DNA of 64,000 nucleotides from Torymus aiolomorphi (Eukaryota > Arthropoda > Insecta > Hymenoptera > Torymidae). Below are positions 33,856 to 45,189 of the stretch, one piece after another. The notes under the pieces were generated by a model. The model did not search any database. It had not been told where the DNA came from and worked only from the letters and a program-made list of their open reading frames with translations. Positions within the stretch are counted from its first letter, which is position 1, and the number at the start of each line of letters is the position of its first letter. The position numbers and the translations under genes are program-made. The DNA lies in contig CM070873.1 of NCBI GenBank assembly GCA_036365515.1, forward strand, positions 23,482,257 through 23,546,256. Reading direction: 5' to 3'.

Positions 33856-34080
33856 ATGGGTCTGAAGTTTGCATCGTTGGAATGCAACGAAATAATTTTT
33901 TACGATTGATTATAATTATTAAACAATGGAAATGTTATCTAAACCTTTGTTTTAAAGTTATTTTACACTATAAAACACTAAATTTACACGCAAAATTAAT
34001 ATTATTTAATATAAACGTGAAGTAAAATGAATTATTTTTTTTATTTCGTTGGACTCCAACGTTGCAAACTTCAGACCCAT
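33856..34080 (+). mobile_element. Family A hAT-like miniature element
   Basis: ATGGGTCTGAAGTTTGCATC to GCAAACTTCAGACCCAT. Perfect duplication TAAAAAAA on both sides. Sequence very close to the copies at 24969 and 54266 (shared AAACGTGAAGTAAAATG interior), so a young subfamily. Confidence 0.94.
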
Positions 34081-34426
34081 TAAAAAAATCATAAAACTAG
34101 ATTCTTGGCAATTTGATTTGTATCTTTAACAATAAGTTGAAGTTTATGAAAGTGAAAGATTTGTATACGTTATATCATTAAAGAGAAAGACTTTTAAAAC
34201 TAAAATCCATACAGTTTAATATTGAATATTTAAAAAGCGCGCGGTCTGCTATTCCATAGCAGATGAAACTAACCTATAATATAGAGAAGCCTTATTATCA
34301 TCATTTTTATTTATTCTTTGTGGTTTGTCAACTATTAACGAAGTTTTACTTCTTTTCCTGTTTATTCTTATATGTAAAATCGTATTTTTGAATAGTTTTG
34401 GTAGATAATTGGCGTTAATTACGTGC

Positions 34427-34700
34427 CTGTGACTTAAGTAAATTCATTATTTCACAGTGTAATAATGGGCTACTTAAGTCACAGCTAGCCGTGACTTAAG
34501 TGCGGATTTAGGTCACACAGTGCTATAAAATGAATTTATACCACTCTAACCTCAAAATCACAACTGTGGTATGATTTTTCGGCGCTCGTGGTATAAAATA
34601 CCGTTAGAAACTAGTGCGTAAGTCGATTATTTAGCTGGTGTGACTTTTTCGCACTCGCTTCGCTCGTGCAAAAAGTCACACCAGCTAAATAATCGACTTC
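34427..34700. repeat. Cluster of three palindromes
   Basis: First: CTGTGACTTAAGTAAATTC against GGGCTACTTAAGTCACAG (34427-34486). Second: several ATACCAC / GTGGTAT inversions at 34538-34605. Third: an almost perfect 80-bp hairpin at 34620-34699, AAGTCGATTATTTAGCTGGT pairing with ACCAGCTAAATAATCGACTT around a CGCACTCGCTTCGCTCGTGC top. The segment at 34495-34535 is also inverted relative to 33630-33665, so the cluster and the 33.5 kb palindrome may be two ends of one larger foldback. Confidence 0.85.
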
Positions 34701-35139
34701 CCCACCCGTGTCGAAATGTACTATTAATGATAATTTAAAACAAAGTGGTTTTAACTATCTATACATATAGCTTTTCATCGAATGTTATGAGGAACACAAT
34801 TGTTACAAGTTATTTATTGTCATAAATTATATATATCAAAGAGAGGTAAATGTGTGGAAAAGGTGGTAAAAAGTATAGCTCATGCAATACCCAACTCTAC
34901 CTAGGTCAATTAAAAAAATAAGATATTGTGTAAACTATATTTTTTGTTATTAATTTTCAATTAAATAAATACTGCATTTCAGTATAACTTCATTTTTCAG
35001 AAAAAATTAACAACCATATTTAAATAAATATGTCTTTGGTTTCAAGGAAACTAGGTGAAATTAAAAAAAAGGTTGACTTCTACTCAATTCTCCAATTCAC
35101 AAAAGATGTTCCATTAATTGTTAACGACGATTGGCCATT

Positions 35140-35400
35140 AACAAACGTGAGAACCTCGTTTCTCTTGCAAAACTCCATCGCGTTAACGGCAAACAGCGGC
35201 TATATAATGTGTAAATGTCGCCCGCCGCTCTCGCGTACATCATTCGCATTAGGCGGAGTTTATGCCGCTGCAGGCGGATGACGCTGATTCGCCATCTCGC
35301 GAAAGAGTCACTTTACAGCCCAGAGTACATTGTCGCGAATTGATGATGCTACTGCCTGCTGGAGTTCAGTGGCTGGCTGAATGCATTTGCTATTGCGCGG
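35140..35400. promoter_or_regulatory. GC-richer low-copy island
   Basis: CGCCCGCCGCTCTCGCG, CGGAGTTTATGCCGCTGCAG and CATTCGCATTAGGCGG lie in otherwise AT-rich DNA. The 83-codon plus-strand frame starting at 35030 runs into it but has no recognisable domain. Confidence 0.28.
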
Positions 35401-35496
35401 TTATAAATCAATTTTTCAGTTTTCTGGAAATTATTTGATCGATTCCCTGGTAGAAATTTCTCTATCAAAAGTGGCTAAGAAGTTCATAAATGGCTA

Positions 35497-35953
35497 GTAA
35501 AAATAGCTAATTTCTGGATAGTGATGAAACAATTTTTCCGGTCATATTCTCTATTTAATGGAGATAACATAACCTTAAAATGTTTTTACTAAATTTTCTC
35601 TGTAATTCGATCATGTATTTAAAAACAAATATTAAAAAAGATAGCTAACAAAAATTTAAACACGAATTATAGATATTTAATTCTTTTATACTACTTTTTC
35701 AGGGGAACAAACAAAAACAATGATTTGTCCATTTGATTCTGTCTGTCTCTCTCGCTCCTCGTCATAATAGCAAGCCTCTAGCAAGTTACTAGACATTTCC
35801 TAACTAAAAAAACTGGAAAACTTTGATATCTTTTAAATACTCAAATAAGCTAATGTAAATCTGTGAAACAATTTATTCTATTATTCTGTCTATTAAATGG
35901 TGAATATAATCCGAAAAATTGTTCCATTGACGAATAGAAATGACTATAAAAGT
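35497..35953. mobile_element. Possible foldback element
   Basis: About 70-bp arms, roughly three-quarters identical: GAAACAATTTTTCCGGTCAT (35525) against TATAATCCGAAAAATTGTTC (35904), and CTCTATTTAATGGAG against TCTATTAAATGGTGA. The family A element 35954-36177 abuts the right arm. Boundaries uncertain. Confidence 0.45.
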
Positions 35954-36177
35954 ATGGGTCTGAAGTTCGTATCGTTGAAGTACAACCAAATAATTTTTTA
36001 CTATTGATTAAAGTTATTGTACAATGGAAATTTTATCTAAATCTTTGTTGCAAAGTTATTTTATACTATAAAACACTAAAGCTACACGCAAAATTAATAT
36101 TATCTAGTATAAACTTGAAGTAAAATGAATTATTTTTTTATTTCGTTGCACTCCGACGTTGCAAACTTCAGACCCAT
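35954..36177 (+). mobile_element. Family A hAT-like miniature element
   Basis: ATGGGTCTGAAGTTCGTATC to GCAAACTTCAGACCCAT. Flanks match only partly (ATAAAAGT against ATAAGTGT), so an old or disturbed insertion. Confidence 0.9.
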
Positions 36178-36876
36178 ATAAGTGTTTAGTTTTTGACGAT
36201 TATTGATGAAACTAGCTATTTATTAGGCAAATAATGGAATTGATTTCAAACAGGGTTAGTCATTTCTATTTTTTATGGGTCTGAAATTTGCATTAGTTTA
36301 AGTATAAACAATGGAAACTTCATCTAACCCGTTGTTATAAAGTTATTTTATTTTATAAAAAACTAAATCTACACACAAAATTGATATTAAGGCAGTCTTA
36401 CACCCAAAAATTTTGAAAAAATCAACTTTTTTTTTTATTGAATTTTTTAATTACATATGTTATTCTGAACCTAACAAAACTAGTTTGGATCAAAAATTAA
36501 AAATGATATTGTTAAAAGAGCTTTCTATTTTCAAAATGACAAAAAATGATTTCTTTTTATTTTGCCTTTTTTTATGCTTTTACGCTTCTGATAGGAAAAC
36601 GTTTACTTAAATGTGTTTTAAAATATCAAAACACATTATTTAATCCATGCTAGTATAAGGATAACAAAATAATGAAATTTACATACGGGATTTATTGTAA
36701 AAATAAAATAAACCATATTGTGGAATTCGAAATCCAGTGGAATCGTCTTGTGACAATTTTGCACTTCTGTTCTAGTAAAGTGACCATTCCGTGACCAAAA
36801 TTCAACAGCAATTTACTATACATGAATACTCCCTTTTGTACCTATATATAAGTTGTCTGCTAATACCAGTATAAAC

Positions 36877-37210
36877 CACGGTCATATACACAGGTCCGGA
36901 AACTCAGCGCGCGGAGCGTGTACGCTTAGTGAAGCACGATTTTATAGTTCTCCGCCAAGCCACCAGCGCTGCTAGGCTAGCGACCACTGAGTGACGCGCA
37001 TGCGCACTTTATATCTTACCGCGTGCGTACTGCGTAACTATTTGAATTAGGAGTTGGGAGAGATGGTAAAATAAGCGCGCACGCTGCAGTGGTCGTCTAG
37101 TTGCCAACGCTTCGAGTGGTCGTCGCGCACACTAAAATTGACTTCGCTAAGGTTACTTCCCCCACCACCAAAAATATCGCTGAGTTTCCGGACCTGTGTA
37201 TACGACCGTG
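36877..37210. mobile_element. hAT-like miniature element, third family (334 bp)
   Basis: Terminal inverted repeats of about 33 bp, CACGGTCATATACACAGGTC and its inverse ending GACCGTG. Perfect 8-bp duplication GTATAAAC (36869-36876 and 37211-37218). The interior is GC-rich (AGCGCGCGGAGCGTG; GTGACGCGCATGCGCAC), unlike the host element. Single copy in this window. Confidence 0.9.
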
Positions 37211-37654
37211 GTATAAACACAGTTGCATAGCTGACAGCTCATATAAGCAAAGGTACATATAACCATGTGATTTCAACAGTTTGTTTTGCAGAGTTTTTGC
37301 TTTCTGATAGAGAAAGATTTTTTTCTTAGTGCTTAATTATTTGTATTCACAAGTGAATTTAGGACCAAAAATTTAATGTATTGTGTATGTGAAGATATAT
37401 GGCTGAAAAGTGTAAGTGTAATTATAATACAAGCGTGTAGTGACAGTTTTGTTTAAATTTGGAAAGTAGATTCAGTTCAAGATGGGAATGCTGTATGAAA
37501 TATAATACTGAAAAACATGTGCATTGGCAAGATTGAATTAAGTATTTTAAAGAAGAGACAGTAAAAATTTGTATCGCATAAAAATAAATACATCATTTTT
37601 CTAAGAAAGATGAAAATGACATATTAAGTCTAACTCACTATAGGGTATATAATT

Positions 37655-37879
37655 ACGTGTGTGAAATTCCGAACGTTCATAATGAACGAAATATTAACTT
37701 AAAGTTTCTAATTCTGGTTAGAATTCCCCAGAGTGTGGTTTACTGGTGACTGCAAGAGTGAGAAGTGAAGAAATACAGTTATTATCCGATTTTAAATGTA
37801 TTAAGTAGCCAAATTCGGCTAAATTTGAAAATGGCAAAAATCTTTCGTTCACTATGAACGTTCGAAATTTCAAACACCT
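37655..37879 (-). mobile_element. Family B element nested in the TTAA element
   Basis: ACGTGTGTGAAATTCCGAAC to AATTTCAAACACCT. Perfect duplication ATATAATT (37647-37654 and 37880-37887). Confidence 0.94.
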
Positions 37880-38028
37880 ATATAATTCAATTCAGAAGAT
37901 TTGTGAATTGCAATAAGGGTCAAGATGTATCTATACAAATAAAAGCGACAAGACTGCTCACAATAATACATGCTTAAATTCAAGATATATTTAATATTTA
38001 ATATGTGTAATCAAGTGATCTTGAAAAA

Positions 38029-38256
38029 ATGGGATTATCGGCTTTTATGTACTTACATACTTTTGTCTATGACAGTGATGGCTTCTTAAGTTTCGATTTA
38101 GATGATTGGGATTTCATATTTCATAAGACCTGGCGCATATTCTATATTTATCTTAGTATTATAAATAATAATCTAACTGAGTACAATGTGTTAAAAAGTG
38201 ATTCAACAGTACATGAATCAAAAGTACAAAAGGACAGATTGAGCAGTAACTTTTAA
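38029..38256 (+). CDS. Short open frame inside the TTAA element, unknown
   Basis: 75 codons starting MGLSAFMYLHTFVYDSDGFL with a DLDDWDFIF segment. It is the least low-complexity frame in the element. I do not recognise a family. It lies between the nested family B element and the palindrome, and ends just before a repeated AACTTTTAATGGAACG (about 38249 and 38285). It could be a remnant of a transposase or captured sequence, but chance is at least as likely. Confidence 0.15.
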   Translation: MGLSAFMYLHTFVYDSDGFLSFDLDDWDFIFHKTWRIFYIYLSIINNNLTEYNVLKSDSTVHESKVQKDRLSSNF

Positions 38257-38480
38257 TGGAACGACTACTGCTAGCTTACCAATAACTTTTAATGGAACGG
38301 ATGCATGCAAGGTGCCAGAGCTTCTGTTTTAACCATTTTACATGGGAGAACAGATGACAGATATACAGGAAAGTGAGTTTCAAGAAGGAAAAGAATGAAG
38401 ATCAAATGGCTGATTATTTTTGGAGTTTTATAGTATTTTTCTTTGTAGGCTTATTTCTCAAAATGACATTTTTAAAAGTT

Positions 38481-38792
38481 TGGCGTCATTTTATAAAAAA
38501 GCTACTTGATGGATTTTCATGGGATAAGGCCTGAAATTCATTGAACTATGGCAAGAAGAGTTGGAAATATTAAAAAAAAAATTTTTAATTATTTTAAAAT
38601 GCTAAAAATCACTTTTAATTACTTAATTTTAAGAATTTTTGTGATTTTTTGTGATTTTTAGCATTTTAAAATTATTTAAAAATTTTTTTTTTAATATTTC
38701 CAACTCTTCTTGCCATAGTTCAATGAATTTCAAGTAATTCAGGCCTTATCCCATGCAAATCCATGGAATAGTTTTTTTACAAAATGACGCCA
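38481..38792. repeat. Palindrome inside the TTAA element
   Basis: Arms of about 130 bp: TGGCGTCATTTTATAAAAAA against TTTTTTACAAAATGACGCCA; GGGATAAGGCCTGAAATTCA against its inverse near 38740; TATGGCAAGAAGAGTTGGAA against TTCCAACTCTTCTTGCCATA. The loop is about 50 bp of TTTTAATTACTTAATTTTAA type. It lies near the right end of the element and may be part of its terminal structure. Confidence 0.9.
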
Positions 38793-39050
38793 AATGAAAA
38801 AAATTAAAAATGCTATATCTCTGAGTAAAATTGGTCTACAGACTAAGTCTTGGGCCATTTTGTCAGAAATAATGTATATTTTTAGGATATATATTGTATA
38901 TGGTTTAAATAACATTTTTTCTTTTTTTATAGATGATTTTGGCCTCAGAAGCCACTAGGTGTAAGACCGCCTTAATTAGTATAACCATGAAGCAAACTAA
39001 ATTTTTTTTTTCATTTTATTGCACTCCAACGTTGCAAATTTCAGACTCAT

Positions 39051-39599
39051 TATTTGTTAGTTAGTGTCACGTTTTTACGTGTTTTAAGTATAGTATTACG
39101 ATTATACTTTTCCTTGTACGTCAGCTACTGTTTTCCTTGTTTTTGCTCACCTAGAAGTATTATACACGTATCCATAGATAAGCGATCAATAAAAAAAAGT
39201 AATAATAAGTTAGAAGCTGTCTTGCGTAGAACATGATTCTCTATTATGATTCAAACTCATATAAAATTAAAATATATAAATCTTCTGTGTATATTTTATA
39301 AAAGAATAGTATAATAGTAGTAGAATAGAGTAGTCCAGTATAGTAGTTTAGAATATTAAAATTATAAAAGGAATTTTATATTTAATAAAAATACAAGCAG
39401 ATTAGATTACATAATAGATAGTTTCATTTTGGAAGGATAGTAAATGAAACTTTTAGAAAATGAATTTGGAATGTAATTTGTTATCGTCGAATTTTAAAAA
39501 CTTAAAACTACATTAAAAAATATTATGAAATTATATTTATCACAAAACCCGAAATGCAGATACCTGCTTATCCAAATAAAAATAGGAATTGCGAACTAA
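39051..39599. other. AT-rich stretch without recognisable features
   Basis: Short TAGTATAGTAGAATAG-type micro-repeats near 39306-39350. No gene or repeat-family member seen. Confidence 0.55.
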
Positions 39600-39724
39600 A
39601 TGTCTGCACGAGAGTGGAACACGAACATTTCGCGAAAAAACATAACTCGAAATGATTTAATTTTCTTTTTAACAAAGAGAGGGAAAAATGGATTGCATGC
39701 GCGAATAAAAGTTGCAAATGCATT

Positions 39725-39778
<54 letters not shown>

Positions 39779-40770
39779 GAGGAAACGGATAAAAATATTA
39801 GCAGGACTTGAAACGTCGCCCTCGTATAGTGCGTCGTGCATTCTCACCGTGTCGCTGAATTTGGGTTATTTCGTGCATAAATTCGAGTAACTTCTTTAAA
39901 GATTACTATTCCAGAATGCATTGTAAACTTGCGACAAAGGCGAAGTATGGAATTCATCGTTGTAAATGAGAGCGCGGTGAAATTTTGAACGGGGATTTTC
40001 ACAGTTAACAGAGGATACTACCCATTTAGAGAGGGGGAGAGTGCAGGAAATAAATGAGGAATACAAATTGGCACTTAAAAATTCGCAACTTCGTTATACT
40101 TTAACATTTGCGATTTCTTCTGAAAGTAACTTTATCGTTTGGTAACTTTTATCCGCTTCAAATAACCATTGCGTCCGAGCATTAGCAAACTCAAAGCTCT
40201 CATATAGCATTCCGTGCGATATTGCACGAAATTGAGAATTTGCGGAACGACGCCACTTCGGGAACTTTTGGAAAATGAAACACTGGCGCCGCTGAGAGAC
40301 AAAGAGACAAACGCACCTCAAATCAAAGCAAAGCACACCTCGCGCCAAAGAATTTCAAGAGCTGTGGGCTCTCTTTAAATGCTACTAGATAATTGGAACG
40401 CGCGGAATCCTGCGATCCTCTTCTCGTCATCCGATACCTCGTTATACATCTCTCTTGCTCTGGCAAGCGTATCCCATTTCGACGGTAAATCCAGCGACGC
40501 CGACCACGCGTATAATTTAGAGCCGTCCCGAAATGGCGGACATTAACCGTTACTCGTAGTCGCATAATTCCCGGACGACGCTAGCTCTAGCGAGGATCGA
40601 TGACGTCCAGGCTCTCTTTCTTTTGAATGCGGAACGAGGAATGAGCCCGTCGCCAGATGAGAGAGGGGTGGGGTAGGGGGAATACGGGTATGATTGGTAT
40701 ACGTGTCGATGCTCGGCGATACAATGGATGTGGTGCCGATCGAACGCTGAAGGCTCTCGATGGTTGATTA
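39600..40770. promoter_or_regulatory. GC-richer island with an AG microsatellite
   Basis: An (AG)n tract of about 25 repeats at 39727-39777 creates false Arg-Glu repeat frames. From 40090 to 40770 the sequence is mixed and low-copy, with several overlapping frames of 80-107 codons on the minus strand in different phases (40094, 40323, 40550, 40587) and none on a shared splice path. I see no domain. Candidate regulatory DNA, or less likely an unrecognised exon cluster. Confidence 0.3.
39727..39777 (+). repeat. (AG)n microsatellite
   Basis: About 25 AG dinucleotides, the mirror of the (TC)n tract at 28519. Confidence 0.97.
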
Positions 40771-42336
40771 GCAGTGCTGGTGTATCTGTTTCCGTGTTGT
40801 GTGAAGCTCTGCAGATTGAATGGAGAAGAATAATGTTGGAGATAATCGTGAACTGTAAAAATAGACATTTCAAGTTTGTTTACTCATTGAATACGCGGGA
40901 AGAAAAAGTTTGGAAAAATGATTAAGTCATTGAATTTTCACAACCCGTTGTTCTGTAATTTTTGGAAATCGTATAAACTAATCTGATCGTTTCTCCAGCA
41001 TACTAATTTTTCTGTACTGCTTTGTAATTGTTAATTTAAATGTTTATGTAAAAATTATTATCTGAATATAATCTTATATAATTAAGTGAGCCTGGGGCAA
41101 GTTGGCATACGGGGCAGGTTGGCCAAATGCTAATAACTCGTGATTGAAATAACAGAGGTCAAGGCTATATATGTCAGTAACGTAAAATGGAATCAAGAAT
41201 ATTTGTTTAAATTTTTAGTCGGAAAGCATCATGCGCCGTCGAAACACGCAAGTTTGAAAATTTTCTTATATGTCGGAGCAGATTTTAGATTTTAGGAAAT
41301 ATCAGATAATTCTTTAAAAAAAATTATGATTATGTATTTTCACTTAATGTAGATTATAATAATTGCTTTTTTATAATTTTACGACTTTTAATATTTTAAT
41401 TTTTTAACATTATTAGCCTAATTTTTAAATTAAAATGTACCCTTGTGGCATGTTGGCTGAAATGTTTCGAACAAACTCGCCGTTCATATAATCACTTCAC
41501 TACTAGATAAAAATGGTTTGATATAACACAGAAAACCCAACAGCCTTATAGAAGCAGTGCTAATGAATTATTTTGTTGTTCAATTATTTACTATGTGTTC
41601 AATTTTATGTTCTCCAGTTTATTTGTTTTATTTAATATAACTAGAAAAATCCAAACGCGCTGCGCGCATACTATTTTGTTTTTGAGGTTATGAATATATA
41701 ATTTTTCATTATGATTTCATTTTAATTAGTTTAAATGATAGGATGATCAATTTTCCAAAGCATGAAAAATTTAATTTTTTTATTCTAATTTGATTTAATT
41801 ATTTAGTTTTAAATAGTTTAGAATAAAAGTTGAATTTTAAAAATTCAAATGTAGCGGAAGTAGCAAATTTTCGCGCCTATTCCTTACAGATCAATCAAAA
41901 TCAATCTTTAAATGCTTTACACGGAAAAAAATGTTTACGCATTTTGACCGATGACATCGGTCATTTTGACTGATCTGGCATCGGTAGACGGTGATCAGTT
42001 AAATCTACCGACTACCTCTAGCCATTTTAGCCGACCAACGAGTAGTAGTATATGCGGACCAGTCAATTATCAGAACTCACAAATGAATTCAACAATTACT
42101 ACTAAATTGTTTAGCGAACACAGTAGTGCACTATAGCCGACATTTCCAAATCATGATTATTTATCCTAACCTCAAATATAAACAAGTTTGAAAAATCAGG
42201 CTATTTATTACTGTAATACCAATGCAATAAAAATAATAAAACATTAGAGAATTTATGAGAAAATTAAGAATAAAAATTACATAAAACTGCACATGAGGAA
42301 AGAACGACAGGAGTGGGAGGTAAAAAGGAGTAAGTT

Positions 42337-45189
42337 TTAAGGTGGCAAGAAAGGAAAATAGAGGATTACCAAGAATTGATAGAGAAGAAGAAAGACAGGA
42401 TTATGGAAGGAGACACCAAAACTGAGGAAAGATGGAAGACCTTAATATCAGTAATAAAAGAAACAGGAAAGGAATTGAAAATGGAAAGGAAACTAGGAGA
42501 AGAACCACAAACTAAATGGGAATTTGAAGGAGAGGCAAGAGAACAGAAAAGGCAGGTTTGGAAAAGTTCGAAAATGTTCCTAAAAACAAAGGGCGAAAAA
42601 AAGAAGGAAATACTGAAGAAAGAAAGAAAGAAACTAAAGGACATAAGAAAAAAGATAATAAAGGAACAGGCAGAGGAGAAATGGAGGAAAGTAAGGTACA
42701 GTAAAAACGCAAACGAATTCTGGCAAGCAGTGAAAGAATATAGGCCGAGGAGAAAAAGAAGTGGAGCCCTATTCTCCAAGCAACAATGGAAAGAACACTT
42801 CAACGATTTACTAGGAGGAAATGCACCGCAGCAGGAGGAAGGAAACGCGGAAATGAACAAAGCGACCAACGAAACCGGAAGAATAGCGGAAGAAAAAGAG
42901 AAAAGTGAATTAAACAAGGAAATAGGAATTGAGGAAGTAGTAAGAGTTCTAGGAAGGTTAAAAAAGAACAAGGCAGCAGAAGAAGACGGAGTTACAGGTG
43001 AGTTTCCTAGGAATTTATCGGAAGGATGGAAGAGAGAATTCACCGACATCATAAACCACCTATGGAAAGAGGGAGAAGTAATAGAAGGATGGAGAATAGC
43101 AAGGATCTTTCCGATACACAAGGGAGGAGAAGAGAACGTTATTAAAAACTACAGAGGAGTCTCACTGCTAGATCTAGGCTACAAGGTACTGACAACAATA
43201 ATGAATAACAGGTTGAGAGACTGATTGGAAGGGAACAAATGTTGGAAAGAAAGCTAGGCAGGATTCAGGCAAGGAAGAAGCACGAGGGACCACATCTTCA
43301 CTTTGAAAAGTATCATTGGCAATAAGCTGAAAAAGAAAAAAGGAAAGTTATACATAGGATTCGTGGACTTCAAAACAGCTTTTGACTCGATTGATAGGAA
43401 AATAATGGTGGAAAAATTAAGGAAAAAAAGAGTAAATGGAAGGATGATTAGGATGATTGAAAACATTTACAAAGAAACAAGGAACGAGGTAATAACAGAG
43501 GAAGGAGTAACGGAAAGTTTCGTGTCAACAAGGGGTGTGAGGCAGGGCTGCCCGTTAAGCTCCACGCTCTTCAGAGTATATCTAGAAGATCTGGATGAAG
43601 GATGGGAAAGGAGAAATGAAGGAGGAACGGTAGTAGGTAGCGCGAAGATACACTGCCTCAAATTTGCTGATGATGTAGCACTAGTGGCGGACTCAGTGGA
43701 AGGACTCCAAGAGATTCTGAGCGGACTGGAAAGATTTGCGGAAAGAAATGGAATGGAAGTGAACACAAAAAAAAAACAAAAATAATGGTATGCAGAAAAG
43801 GAGGGAGCCGGAAGAAAGAAGAAAGATGGTGGTATAAAGGAGAGGAACTCGAAATAGTCAAGGAGTATAAGTATCTGGGTTACTGGTTCAGCACATCAGG
43901 AAAGGACGTTAACCACATGAGGAAGCTAAGCGTAAAGGCAAGACAAGCAGCAGACGCAACATGGGGCATAATGAGAAGAGCAAAAATCAACACACTAGGA
44001 AGAAGACTTTTGATAATGAACGCGATGGCAAAGGCTGGCGGCATGTATGGAGTAGAAATTTGGGGATGGAGGAAGAGGACCATCATGGAAAGAATTAAAG
44101 GCAGGATAGTTAAAATGGCGATGGGAGTGAACAGAAATACCCCAGATTATCTATGGAGAACAGAGGCAGGCAAAAGAAGCATGGAAGTGGAATCCAGAAG
44201 AAGAGCAGCTAGTTATATAGTTAAGATTTTGGAAATGGAGGAGGAAAGATGGCCAAGAATTTGCTTAAGAGAGGAGATAAGAGGAATCCTGAACGGACAA
44301 GCATCAGAATGGGGAAAAGAACTTTTGCAAGCATGGACTGAAGTTGGAGATGGTCAAACTGCGAGGATGATATGGGAAAGAAAAGAACCCGGGAAAATTG
44401 AAGAAAAGCTGAGCAGAGGAATAGTAACCAAGGCCGAACAGGAAATTCAGCAGGACAGAGAGAAGATAGAGAGATCAACATATTGGATGGGTCTGAAGTT
44501 TGCATCGTTGGACTGTAACGAAATAATTTCTTACAATTAATTTAAGTTAATAAACAATGGAAATTTCATCTATACCTTTGTTATAAAGTTATTTTATTCT
44601 ATAAAACAATAAATCTACACACACAATTAATATTAATTAGTATAACCATGAAGCAAAATCATTTTCTTTTTTATTTCGTTGCACTCTAACGTTGCGAACT
44701 TCAGACCTATCATATTGGAAGTATTACAAGGAATGGACACCGGAGATTACTGGAGGAAAGTACTGGAAAGACAACGGAACGGAGGGCAGAGTCAAAGAAA
44801 TATGGGCAAAACTAAGAGTGGGAAATTGCACCAAAGAAGGAGAGAAAGGCTTCAAAAACAAGTCCTGTAGAGTATGCCAAGAAAAGGAGGAAACTTTGGG
44901 ACATGTGTGGGCCTGCGAAGAAACCAGGAAACGGATGAGGCAAGAAAATAGAGAATGGCTGGAGAAATGGGGGAGAGGAATGAGTGAACAACAGTTAAAA
45001 GAGAAAGCTATTACAGAACTAAAAGGAAAAATTAATGAGGAGATGTGCAACTATCTGGATGAGTTCTTAAAAATCGGAAAGAGAATAAGGGAAGGAGAGG
45101 GGGAAGTTGAAACAGAACTATACGAAATGGAAGAAATGTTCGCTGAAGCACTATGGAAGACAGGAGAACAGATAGAGGAAGAGAACTAA
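42337..45189 (+). pseudogene. Reverse transcriptase of a non-LTR retrotransposon, degraded
   Basis: Reverse transcriptase that would copy the element's RNA into chromosomal DNA by target-primed synthesis. Four open pieces line up. Piece 1 (to 43224) is a Lys/Glu-rich linker followed by NYRGVSLLDLGYK, an early RT block. Piece 2 (43225-43785) has AGFRQGRSTRDHIF, the catalytic block FVDFKTAFDSIDR, GVRQGCPLSSTLF and FADDVAL, the second catalytic block. Piece 3 (43785-44486) has KYLGYWFS and the thumb and connection region. Piece 4 (44711-45189) has a CxxC...H...C knuckle, CRVCQEKEETLGHVWAC. Breaks: TGA at 43222, TAG near 43257, a frameshift in the A10 run near 43767-43776, and the family A insertion at 44487. 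Block order and the C-terminal knuckle fit the Jockey/R1/CR1-like groups; the exact clade is unsure. Similar sequences are abundant in ants and wasps (from memory). Confidence 0.92.
44487..44710 (+). mobile_element. Family A element inserted in the reverse transcriptase
   Basis: ATGGGTCTGAAGTTTGCATC to GCGAACTTCAGACCTAT. Perfect duplication CATATTGG (44479-44486 and 44711-44718). The 232-bp addition shifts the coding frame by one, which explains why the reading frame changes across it. Confidence 0.96.

Larger units (their letters stand above)
36391..38971. mobile_element. TTAA-flanked element, 2.58 kb (piggyBac-like, non-autonomous)
   Basis: Ends are inverted: GGCAGTCTTACACCCA (36391) against TAGGTGTAAGACCGCC (38956-38971), beside TTAA at 36387-36390 and 38972-38975. 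Inserted in a family A element. Inside are a hAT-like element (36877-37210), a family B element (37655-37879), a 312-bp palindrome (38481-38792) and a 75-codon frame (38029-38256). No transposase is recognisable. TTAA target use suggests piggyBac machinery; the terminal repeats are only about 16 bp. Confidence 0.82.
36275..39050 (+). mobile_element. Old family A element interrupted by a TTAA element
   Basis: Left part 36275-36390 (ATGGGTCTGAAATTTGCATT to TTGATATTAA) and right part 38972-39050 (TTAATTAGTATAACCATG to TTTCAGACTCAT). With the 2.58 kb insert and one TTAA removed, the junction reads exactly like the family A interior. Outer flanks TATTTTTT and TATTTGTT agree at 7 of 8 positions. 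Subtype with ACCATGAAGC, as in the copy at 44487. Confidence 0.92.

Noticed and set aside
39600..39890. Arg-Glu repeat protein
   Set aside because: Translation of the (AG)n microsatellite.
40094..40873. Minus-strand multi-exon gene from frames at 40094, 40323, 40550 and 40587
   Set aside because: The frames overlap in different phases without usable donor and acceptor sites between them, and none has a recognisable domain.
42990..43006. GTTACAG/GTGAGT as another recursive splice site
   Set aside because: It lies within reverse-transcriptase coding sequence, lacks a pyrimidine tract, and is explained by codons.
42366..43121. 251-codon minus-strand frame (Ser/Phe-rich)
   Set aside because: Shadow of the purine-rich reverse transcriptase on the opposite strand.
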